Below, piece after piece: positions 10,381 to 20,511 of a DNA stretch of 64,000 bases. The translations under genes were made by a program, and so were the position numbers. How positions within the stretch are numbered: the stretch's first letter is position 1; each line of letters opens with the position of its first letter. The notes under the pieces were generated by a model. That model made no database searches. It was not told the DNA's origin and saw nothing but the letters and a program-made list of their open reading frames with translations. Source of the DNA: Panax quinquefolius (lineage: Eukaryota > Streptophyta > Magnoliopsida > Apiales > Araliaceae); assembly GCA_020205615.1 (NCBI GenBank), contig CM035170.1, positions 7,372,311 to 7,436,310 on the forward strand, read 5' to 3'.

Positions 10381-10840
10381 AAAATATAGATCAAATCAAA
10401 GATAGAAACCATAACAGATAATCTTGGACACAGAAAAAAAAATTAAATTTTTCTGTGAATAGTGTCGTATTTGTGAATAAAGGTCGATACGTGAATAAGT
10501 CGATATCGTGAATAGTAACTCCGACACTAAAAGGTAGAATTTCCACAAGAAAGATCATCATGCTTCGTGAATAGTACTGGTAAATAGTAACTCGTGAATA
10601 GTAACTCATGAATAGTAACTCGTGAATAGTAATCCCGACATGAAAAGATAAGAATTTCACAAGAAAAATCTTATCAATATTCTGGTATAATGATATTGAA
10701 AGAAATAATATCATTTATAAAAAAAATAACATCCCTTAACTCAAAAAGACATGATTTACATTTGGAATCTGGATATATATCTTGAAGGAACTTGCACCAG
10801 ATAAAGAACACTCAAAGTATCAAAATACTCACAAGAATAC
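10381..10840 (-). mobile_element. Element I 5' LTR, segment 2 of 3
   Basis: This continues the reversed subfamily A LTR after element II. It includes the tandem gtgaatagtaact units at 10566-10633. It stops at actcacaagaatac, where element III is inserted; the last five bases, aatac (10836-10840), recur at 43219-43223. Confidence 0.85.
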
Positions 10841-12040
10841 TGTAAGACCCCAACTTATTATAAATAAAATCGAATTTCCTCTAATTATTATTGTGACTAA
10901 TAAGGTATTAATTTGATATAATTCTCTGGTTATGGGTGAAATGTAAAAATTTTGCAAAATATGCAAGTGGTTATAAAATAATCATTGTTGTCGAGGAATA
11001 TTCATTTGGTCGTGGAATATTCTTGTTGTCGGGGAATATTCGTATGCACTCAGCCAGCAGCCATTTATGGGACCCATAATGTAATAATTGCTTGATGAAG
11101 AAAATGATAAGTTTGAGTTTTTATAAATAACGACATAGTTGTTACCGTTAACATTGTTGGAATACCCGGTGGTTAAAATACAGTAATACGCGTGGATGCA
11201 TAGTATTGTTGAATTATTGATCCTTACGTACGAAGGCACTACTCAATAATTATCACAGTAGTTACTGTTCAATATTTTATTTTATTAATTCAATAATTGC
11301 TGCATTGATATTTTATATTATTGTTGTTTCAATTATCGTCACTGCACAATATCTCCTTTATCAGATCAGTAATTCAGATTATTTGGAATAATATTATTAG
11401 ATAACATTATTGGAAATATCTAGAAAGTTCTCGTCAAGGAGAGGTTTGGTCACCTAATTACAAGCGCCAAGAAGGAGAAATCCTTATCGAAAGCCCCTCT
11501 TCTCGGGAACAACTTTAGTTGTCATAAATGTGATTCTGTAATATTATTTGTGAATAATTAATCATTGATTCATATGATAAGAAAATATTTATTTTATGCG
11601 GATATAAATGATGGATTTATTTATGTGGTTATAAATGAAGGAACTAATGTTGAGGTGTTTTATTAGTATTTTATCGGATCGGAGGTATTAAAAAATCAAA
11701 CCAGTGTTTTTTAAGATATATTGCGGGAGTTATAATTTTTAATCCGACCGTTGGATCGTTGTAATTTTTGGATATGTTATACATATATAAGTTGAGTATA
11801 TGTCTATAAATTTTGAACCGTTAAAAATGAGCGTATGATTTGTTATGAATTTTAAGAGGTGGCTGATTCTAAATCAAAGTTATAAATCATTTTGGTGGAA
11901 AATTCTAGAATTGGTGGGCCCCACTCTTGGTTGGTGAAGAAATGTGCTGAGATTTTTATTCAAATGTGGTGGGTTGGAATAGTAGCAGGTAAAGCCATCA
12001 GGTTGTAGGTTAAGTCTGCTTCGGCGTGCTAACATTTTCC

Positions 12041-12048
12041 TATAAATA
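12041..12048 (+). promoter_or_regulatory. TATA box of the element III 5' LTR
   Basis: The sequence tataaata lies about 1.2 kb into the LTR and is followed by a CT-rich stretch (tctctctttctctctc), typical of a retrotransposon promoter. The same box is at 19278-19285 in the 3' LTR and in every other LTR here. Confidence 0.65.
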
Positions 12049-12997
12049 GAGGGCTAAGTTAGAATTGAAAATCACACCAGAAACAAGTTTTCTCTCTTTC
12101 TCTCTCTAGATTATTGAGTGTATTTTGTGAGTATTTAGATACTTTATGAGTTTCTGTTAATCAGTGCAAGTTTCCTTCAGCCTTATACCGATATTCTGAT
12201 CAGAAGTACTGATATTTTGAGGTAAGAGATATTATCTTCTTCTTAAATGATATTTTCTTCAATATTATTATGCCGAAATATTGGTATGAACTTTTTATCA
12301 AATTTGGAACTTTTTTGTGTTATTCACGCTTACTATTCACGATATACTAAGACTATTCACGAATACTTTACTATTCAATTTAAAAATAAAATTTTCTTCT
12401 TTTTGTCCAAGTTATCTATTATGGTTACTATCTTTGATCAGATCCATGTTTTGATCATTATTTTTGAATTCGCTTCAAAATTTGTTATTTCGGAATATTA
12501 TTGAACTTGATAAACCGTAATACTTAATCCTTAATATTTGATCTATTATCTCACCGGATTCGCTTTTCTTTAAAATATTTTTCATCATCCTCATCCTAAA
12601 TGATGATATAAAATGAATATCTTTGGCGGGCCAGTAGTGCAAAGATGAATGATTACCTAATGAATATCTTTGGCCTCAGTAGTGCAAAGATGAACAAAGT
12701 TGAGATGAACATGACCAACTGGTGATACAAATGAATATCTTTGGCTTGTAGTGCAAAGATGAATATTTGATTCAAGATATATATTAATTGATGTTACAAG
12801 GATAAAATATTGATGATGGACTTTTAAATCTTAGAAGATAGTAGAATTCTTTCTCTACTTGACTCTTCTAATGGATTGTTGTTTTCCGCCGCAGCTTGTT
12901 GATCTAAAACTTGTTGTCTATTATATTTTATCGATTATTCCTCGTCAAGACTAATGATAATTTGTCAGATATTATCTTAGTCATAATATTCTTTATC

Positions 12998-13020
12998 GGG
13001 CTAGTTGAGCTCACCCTTTT
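12998..13020 (+). other. Conserved LTR block with GAGCTC core
   Basis: gggctagttgagctcaccc followed by ttttg lies about 260 bp before the LTR end. Near-identical blocks are at 20244, 42268, 44938 and 60102 (plus) and 4031, 23398, 25075, 32548, 39464, 52208 and 61290 (minus). Only the two LTRs of element VIII lack it. Function unknown. Confidence 0.75.
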
Positions 13021-13278
13021 GTTCCATTTTTCTCTCGTGGAGGTGAGAACATAGCAGAACTAGTCGGGGTACGGGAGTGATGGTTCTAGAAAGTTGTTTT
13101 AGCAGTCCTCACTAATTTTAAAATAGTGTATCAATAATTGTAATGAAGACTCCTTTTGAGTTTTTATACTCTATTTGTATTTAAACTCATAGTTTAATGA
13201 AGTTGTATTTATTTCGCATCTACATGTATTTGGCGACTCGTAATGGGTGATGTATACCTATTTTGGGGGTGTCACAAA

Positions 13279-13296
13279 TTAGTATCAAAGCTTAGG
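13279..13296 (+). other. Primer-binding site of element III
   Basis: The sequence ttagtatcaaagcttagg differs from the family form ttggtatcagagcttagg by two G-to-A changes. The primer is initiator tRNA-Met. Confidence 0.75.
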
Positions 13297-13458
13297 ATAT
13301 GATCCCCGGCCGAGATGTGAGACAAGAACTAGGAGGGAGAGACGTGGAATTCTTCGCTTAGTATGACCTCGACTAAGTTATTTGGTATTTATTTGGTCAA
13401 TCGAGTATAGGATAATATGTTGCATGACTATTAACCCTTGTTTTATGGCGATTTAAGA

Positions 13459-14660
13459 ATGGCAAATGAGAACGTTAATAATGGAGTTAATCGAACCGTG
13501 GAGACACCTTCGATCACTACCCTGTGGAACGTGCACAGAAGGCAATAATCCTCCCAGAAACGACGCTACCGAACAAATGATGAATGATGGGATGTTTAGA
13601 AGCTTTTGCGCTCATGAAAAACCGTACGAGGGAGACTCGTGCACAAAATACGGTGGAAATGCTAGCAATGCGCGCTTGTCACAACCAAGCGCTCAAAGAG
13701 TCAGGACCACCGTAATTTAAGGGAAAGCCGGATCCGATCACGGCGCGAAACGTGGGTCAAACAAATTACCAAGATATTCGATGTCTTGGGATGCACGGAG
13801 GAACAGAAGGTTCTATTCGCCACCTTTACGTTCCGCGGTGAGGCGGACTCATCGGTGGGAGTCTCGTGAAGCGCACCAGTCGGCCGCACTCAAAGATGTC
13901 TTGGGAAACGTTTGAAACTATTCAATGACAAGTACTTTCCCGAAAGTATTCGTCTATATGAAGGAGGTGGTGTAGTTTATCGACCGAACAAAATAACACG
14001 ACGGTGTCCCAAAGACGAGGCGAAGTTTGCGAGAGTTATCTAGGTTTGCACCTCATTTGGTCGAAAATGAGGAACGAATGACGAGGATGTTTCGAGAGGT
14101 CTAAAGCCCTAGATTCGACAATATCTTATCTCTCATAAATTTTCTTTATATTCGGATGTTGTAAATGTGGCTCAATTATTAGAGCGAGATAATGAGTATG
14201 TTCAACCGAGGGAACACAACTGTGGTCATACCGGTGGCGCCATCATCGAAGCAATGACAACCAGATGGAAGGAAAGCATTCGGACAAAAAGCGGAACCAC
14301 TCCGTGGTATCGTAAGCCATGATAATAGAAGGAGCTTAGTCTGGAGGAGATTTCAAAAGGAGAAGGTACAATAATGATAGCGTAAAACGCCAAAGACCAA
14401 CATCAACTGCTTTGGGGAGGAGAACGACCACCTATCAGATGTTACAAATGCGAGAAAGAGGGACACAAAGCAAACCAAACCGCCACAACAATCCAAGGTG
14501 TTATTATAACTGTGGAAAGGAAGGTCATATAGCTAGAGATTGTCTAGTTGCGAAACCAAGTTCAACAGGGATGGTGACTCCAAAGGCTATCCCGGACAAG
14601 TTAAAGTCGGTGCTTCCTAGAAGAGCGTTTGTCATGATTGCCCAAAACGCGAGGATCCCA
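13459..14660 (+). pseudogene. gag, element III (frameshifted)
   Basis: The start ATG at 13459 begins MANENVNNGVN. Shifting frames show MMNDGMFRSF (13578 on), a capsid region with LSRFAPHLVENEERMTRMF-like coding at 14030-14100, and LLERDNEYVQPRE near 14178. Two zinc knuckles follow. The first is in a different frame near 14437. The second, CYYNCGKEGHIARDC at 14499-14543, has one extra residue between the first two cysteines. Many breaks fall at former CTG sites, for example ctcgtgaag at 13862 where other copies read ctgtgaag. Confidence 0.75.
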
Positions 14661-15127
14661 AACGAGGTGATCACGGGTAAGCTAATCATAAACTCTTGCG
14701 AAGTTTATACCTTATTAGATACCGGTTCTACCCATTCTTTTATCTCTCCCGCTTGTGCTCAATGTTTAAACTTGACTTCTGAGAAATTAGACTTTGACTT
14801 ATCTGCTGAGACTCCTAGAGAAACTTTCGTTACATCTACTATTTTTAAATCTTGCATGATTCAAGTCGGTACCATCACATTACCTCGCCAATCTTATTTC
14901 GCTTTGAAAATTCTTGCATTTGATGTGATTTTGGGGATTGATTGGTTAATCACGATCATGCTAAAATTGATTGTTTTCGTAAGGTTGTTAGTTTTCATAT
15001 TCCTAACCAACCTATTATGAGAATTCAAACAACCAAACCACTAAAATCAGTCACTGTCATATAGAGCCATAAAGCTATTTGTTTATTAAAAAACGGATGT
15101 CAAGCTTTCTTAGCCCATGTCACGGAC
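14661..15127 (+). pseudogene. Aspartic protease, element III
   Basis: The open frame 14412-15020 runs from the second zinc knuckle through the protease. The catalytic LLDTGSTHSFIS has its Asp at residue 103 of that frame (near 14718), and FDVILGIDWL is near residues 170-179. The fusion with gag shows one gag-pol frame as in Ty3/gypsy chromoviruses. The frame leaves the normal sequence at TLPRQSYF and again after WLI. Confidence 0.82.
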
Positions 15128-16000
15128 TTGAACAAAAACACGTCAGATTTGAATACTATTTCTATTATTAGTGAATTTCCGATGTATTTCAAGAACTTCC
15201 TGGCCTACCCCGTAACGTGAAGTTAAATTCTTTATCGACCTTGAACCTCGCATACAAAGCCCATTTCTAAAACCCCATATCGAATGGCTCCTATTGAACT
15301 TCAGGAGTTAAAGGTCCAACTACGGAGTTGTTGGACATCGATTTTATTCATCCTAGTACATCTCCTCGGGGTGCTCCTGTGTTATTCGTGAAAGAAGAAA
15401 GACGGGAGTATGCGACTTTGTATTGACTACCGAGAGTTGAACCATGTCACTATCAAGAATAGTATCCGCTACCTCGCATTGATGACCTGTTTGACCACCG
15501 CAAGGAGCACAATTCTTTTCAAAGATCGATCTTCGCTCGGATATCATCAATCAAGATTAAAACCGAGGATATTCCAAAGACCGCCTTCGAACTTGGTACG
15601 GCATTATGAATTCTTAGTCATGTCTTTTGATCGACTAATGCTCCGCCGCTTTCATGGATATGATGAACCGTGTGTTTAAAGAATACTTGATCAGTTCGTT
15701 GTTGTCTTTATTGATAACATCCTCATCTATTACAAAAGCCGTGAAGATCATGAGCACCATTTGAAGTCGATACTTGAAAGGCTTCGTGAAAACAAGCTTT
15801 ATGCCAAGTCAAGAAATGTGAGTTCGCTTGAGGAAGTAGCATTCTCTAGGCGACGTGGTGTCAAAACATGGAGTATCTATCAATTCTTACAAAGATTGAA
15901 GCAAAGACAAAGTTGGGAGCAACCAAAGTCGGTGACCGGCGTCGCGAAGTCGGACTTAAATGGTTATTATTGGAGATTCGTGGAAGGATTTTCTCGAATC
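15128..16000 (+). pseudogene. Reverse transcriptase, element III, catalytic Asp altered
   Basis: RT motifs appear in several frames: [15 protein letters not shown] (15416-15460), FLVMSF followed by degenerate RRFHGYDEP, and [10 protein letters not shown] at 15701-15727. The usual motif is FIDD. Here the second Asp codon is AAC (15716-15718), which would abolish polymerase activity. The thumb ends in WEQPKSVT near 15918. Frameshifts separate all blocks. Confidence 0.78.
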
Positions 16001-16525
16001 GCTACTCCGCTAACTTAGCTAACTCAGAAAGATATAAAATTCGGTTGGAACGAGGATCATGAGAAGAGTTTTCAAGAACTCAAGAGAAGACTCATTTCAA
16101 AGACTGCTCGGCTAATACCATCCGGTTCGGATGGATTTGTTATCTACAAATGATGCTTCGTGCAAAGAGTTAGGATGTGTTCTCATGCAACATGGGAAAT
16201 TCATAGCCTATGCCTCACCAAGAACTCAAAGAATATGAAAGGAATTATCCTACTCATGATTTGGAGTCAGCGTGAAATTTTCGTTGAAGATTTGGAGATA
16301 CTACCAGATGGGGAAAAGTGGAGATCTATACAGATCATAAAAGCCTCAAATATTTCTTCACCCAAAGGAACTCAACATGCAAGAACGACGTTGGCTCGAA
16401 AGCTATTGAAAGATTACGATCACACCATCCAATATCATCTTGGAAAAGCAAACGTGGTAGCTGACGCATTAAGTAGAAGATCATATGCGGGTACGAGTGC
16501 AATGTTGTTAACATAAAAGTCCATT
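16001..16525 (+). pseudogene. RNase H, element III
   Basis: Fragments equivalent to [26 protein letters not shown] and [16 protein letters not shown] are recognisable, the last in the open frame 16160-16516. The first catalytic Asp region (YSDAS) is broken by a stop near 16150. The domain would remove RNA from the RNA-DNA hybrid. Confidence 0.7.
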
Positions 16526-17682
16526 TTGTATGAATTACAAAGGATGAAGATAGAGATGAAGGCTCCAAGTACCCACGTGATGATATCAAACATGCGAGTA
16601 GAACTGACTTTAATCGATAAAGTTAAAGTCGCTCAAGCTACTAGATACGGAGCCGATGCGTATGAAGAAGAAAGTGCAAGAAGGTGCTATTCCGTAAGCA
16701 AAATTGATGAAGAAGGAATACTTGAGTCAACTCCCAACTTTGTGTTCCTAACGATTCTGACTTGAAGCATAGAATCATGATGGAGGCACACAACACACCA
16801 TTTGCAATCCATCCTGGGAGTACCAAAATGTATCATGATCTTCGACATACATTTTGGTGGAACAATATAAAAAGAGAGATCGCGGAGTTTATCTCGAGGT
16901 GTTTAACTTGTCAACGTGTAAAAGCGGAGCATCAAATGCCAAAGGGTCCATTACAACCACTTGAGATTCTGAAATGGAAGTGGGAACACATTATTATGGA
17001 TTTCGTTACGGGTTTTCCCAAGGCTTCTCAAGGCATAGATGCGATTTGGGTTATTGTTGATAGATTAACCAAGTCTGTCCATTTCTTACCGGTACGTGAG
17101 ACTTATTCCCTTGAACGTCTTGCTCGTATGTACATGAATGAGATTGTGCGATTGAATGGCATGCCAGTATCCATAGTTTTGGATCGTGACCCAAGATTCA
17201 CTTCACGATTTTGGGTTAGCTTGCAGAAAGCTATGGGCACGGATTTACGATTCAGTTCGGCATACCATCCTCAAACGGACGGACAATCAGAGAGGACTAT
17301 TCAAACCCTTGAAGATCTATTAAGACTTTGTGTCCTAGATTTTAAAGGAAGTTGGGATAAGTACTTGACACTGGTGGAATTCTCCTACAACAACAGTTAT
17401 CAAGCAAGTATAGACATGGCTCCATTTGAGGCGTTGTATGGACGAAAGTGTCGTTCTCCAGTATGCTGGGACGAGGTGGGAGAAGCAACGTTGTTGGGAC
17501 CAAAATTAGTACGTATGACTACAAAAAAGATCCAAATAATTCGACAACGTATTCAAACCTCACAAGATCGACAAAAGAGTTATGCTGATCTTCATCGAAA
17601 GGACGTGGAATTTAATATTGGGGATCATGTATTGTTACGTGTTGCTCCATGGAATAGAGTTACAAGATTTGGAAAGAGATGA
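16526..17682 (+). CDS. Integrase, element III (core open)
   Basis: The frame 16762-17682 (306 codons) holds the whole zinc finger and catalytic core. H10, H17, C47 and C50 form the HHCC finger. D80 (IIMDFV), D141 (VLDRD) and E177 (DGQSER) form the DDE triad with 35 residues between D141 and E177. [16 protein letters not shown], typical of Tekay/Del-like chromoviruses, follows. It ends at RFGKR with a TGA where other copies have GGA. The linker upstream (16526-16765) is in a broken frame. It is really a domain of a polyprotein, so its ATG is not a natural start. Confidence 0.85.
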
Positions 17683-18050
17683 AAGCTCAATCCACGATTT
17701 GTTGGTCCATTTAAGATTCTTGACCGAATAGGAAATGTGGCCTATAGACTCGCATTACCTCCAAGTATGTCTCGTGTTCAAAATGTTTTCACATATCCAT
17801 GCTTCAGAAATATGTGAAAGACCAAGAATATTATTCGTTAGAACCAGACGAGATAATCAAGATTTAACGTATGAAGAAGTACCAAGTAAGATCTTGGATA
17901 GAAAGAATATGTCCTACGCACCAAGGTTATACCACAAGTTAAGGTTTCATGGAGAAACCATGCTATCAAGAAATGACCGGGAGTTGAATCGTAAATAAAA
18001 GTGAGGTATCCTCACCTTTTCGAAACACCAGGTACGTATGTCAATTTCGA
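17683..18050 (+). pseudogene. Integrase C-terminus and chromodomain, element III
   Basis: The translation gives LNPRFVGPFKILDRIGNVAYRL, LPPSMSRVQNVF and later LTYEEVPSKILD. A broken chromodomain follows, in which the VLWRNH motif is lost by frameshift (the frame reads LRFHGETML). The region ends near aatttcgaggacgaaatttc before the purine tract. Confidence 0.75.
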
Positions 18051-18064
18051 GGACGAAATTTCAT

Positions 18065-18076
18065 AAGGAGGGGAGG
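18065..18076 (+). other. Polypurine tract of element III
   Basis: The sequence aaggaggggagg lies one base before the 3' LTR. Confidence 0.85.
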
Positions 18077-18077
18077 T

Positions 18078-20511
18078 TGTAAGACCCCAACTTATTATAA
18101 ATAAAATCGAATTTGTTCTAATTATTATTGTGAATAATAAGGTATTAATTTGATATAATTCTCTGGTTATGGGTGAAATATGCAAATTTTGCAAAATATA
18201 CAAGTGGTTATAAAATAATCATTGTTGTCGGAGAATATTCATTTGGTCGTGGAATATTCTTGTTGTCGGGGAATATTCGTATGACGGCGCAGTCATTTAT
18301 GGGCCCCATAACAGAATAATTGTCGGATGAAGAAAACGATAAGTTTGAGTTTTTATAAATAACTACGTAGTTGTTACCGCTAAACCGCGTTGGAATACCC
18401 GTGGTTAAAATACGATGAATACGCTGGCGTGCATGCGCAGTATTGTTGAATTAGTGATCCTTACGTAAAGAAGGCACTACTCAATAATTGTCACGATGAG
18501 TTACCGCTCAATATTTTATTTTATTGATTCAATAATTGCTGCATTGATATTTTATATTATTGTTGTTTCAATTATCGTCACTGCACAGTATCTCCTTTAT
18601 CAGATCAGTAATTCAGATTAATTGAAATAATATTATTAGATAACATTATTGGCAATATTTAGAAAGTTCAGTCAAGGAGAGGTTTGGTCACCTAATTGCG
18701 CACCAGTAAGGAGAAATTCTTATTGGAAAGCCCCTCTTTCTCGAAACAACCGTCATTATATAAATGTGATTCTGTAATATTATTTGTAAATAATTAATCA
18801 TTGATTCATATGATAAGGAAATATTTATTTTATGTGAATATAAATTATGGATTTATTTATGTGGTTATAAATGAAAGAATTAATGTTGAGGTGTTTTATT
18901 AGTATTTTATCTGGATTGAGGTATTAAAAATCAAACCAAAGGTGTTTTTTGAGATATATTATGGAGTTATAATTTTTAATCCGACCTTTTGATCGTTGTA
19001 ATTTTTGGATATGTTATACATATATAAGTTGAGTATATGTCCACAAATTTTGAACCGTTAAAAATGAGCGTATGATTTGTTATGAATTTTAAGATGTGGC
19101 TGATTCGGAAATCAGGTTATAAATTATTTTGGTGGAAAATTCTAGAATTGGTGGGCCCCACTCTTGGTTGGTGAAGAAATGTGCTGAGATTTTTATTCTA
19201 ATGTGGTGGGTTGGAATAGTAGCAGGTAAAGCCATCAGGTTGCAGGTTAAGTCTGCTTCGGCGTGCTAACATTTTTCTATAAATAGAGGGCTAAGTTAGA
19301 ATTGAAAATCACACCGTAAACAAGTTTTCTCTCGTCTCTCTCTAGATTATTGAGTGTATTTTGTGAGTATTTAGATACTTTATGAGTTTCATTAATCGCT
19401 GCAAGTTTCCTTCACCTTTTATAATTTATATTCCGATCGTAAGTACTTGATATTTTGAGGTAAGAGATATTATCTTCTTCTTAAATGATATTTTCTTCAA
19501 TATCATTATGCCGAAATATTGGTATGAATTTTTTATCAAATTTGGAACCTTTTGTGTTGGGCTTACTATTCACGTATACGGCACTATTCACGTATACGGC
19601 ACTATTCACGAATACAGCACTATTCACCAAAAAATAAAATTTTCTTCTTTTTGTCCATGTTATCTATTATGGTTACTATCTTTGATTATATCCATGTTTT
19701 GATCATTATTTTTGAATTCTGCTTCAAAATTTGTTATTTCGGAATATTATTGAACTTGGATAAACTGTAATACTGAATCCTTAATATTTGATCTCGTTAT
19801 CTCACCGGATTCATTTTCTTTAAAATATTTTTCATCATCCTCATCCTAAATGATGATATAAATGAATATCTTTGGCCCAGTAGTGCAAAGATGAATGATT
19901 ACCTAATGAATATCTTTGGCCCGTAGTAAAAAGATGAACAGTGTTGAGATGAATATGACCAACTGGGTGATATAAATGAATATCTTTGGCCCAGTAGTGC
20001 AAAGATGAATATTTGATTCAAGATGTATATCGATTGATGTTACAGGATAAAATATTGATGATGGACTTTTAAATCTTAGAAGATAGTAGAATTCTTTCTC
20101 TACTTGACTCTTCTAATGGATTGTTGTTTTCATCAACAGCTTGTTGATCTAAAACTTGTTGTCTATTATATTTTATCGATTATTCCTCGTCAAAGACTAA
20201 TGATAATTTATCAGATATTATCTTAGTCATAATATTCTTTATCGGGCTAGTTGAGCTCACCCTTTTGTTCCATTTTTTCTCAAGAGGTGAAAACATAGCA
20301 GAAACTAGTCGGGGTACGGAGTGATGGTTCTAGAAAGTTGTTTTAGCAGTCCTCACTATTTTTAAAATAGCGTATCAATAATTGTAATGAGGACTCCTTT
20401 TGAGGTTTTATACTCTCTATTTGTATTTAAACTCACAGTTTAATGAAGTTGTATTTGTTTCTGTACCATGTATTTGGCGACTCAGAATAGGTGATGTATA
20501 CCTATTTTGGG
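18078..20511 (+). mobile_element. Element III 3' LTR (last bases displaced to 43210-43218)
   Basis: It aligns along its length with 10841-13276. At 20511 it stops inside the terminal tattttggggg run, where element IV begins. The remaining terminal bases, ending gcatcaca, are found at 43210-43218. A TATA box is at 19278-19285 and the conserved block at 20244-20266. Differences from the 5' LTR fall mostly at CAG/CTG sites. Confidence 0.87.

Larger units (their letters stand above)
10841..13276 (+). mobile_element. Element III 5' LTR
   Basis: It starts TGTAAGACCCC and ends GGGGGTGTCACA, giving an extended imperfect inverted terminus. It pairs with 18078-20511. It contains a TATA box at 12041, CT-rich leader sequence, actattcacga repeats at 12330-12380, 'gaatatctttggc..gtgcaaagatga' repeats at 12610-12770 and the conserved block at 12998-13020. 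Confidence 0.9.

Noticed and set aside
4591..10385. Target-site duplication for element II
   Set aside because: actaa and aaaat do not match well enough; only the rejoining of the host LTR supports the boundaries.
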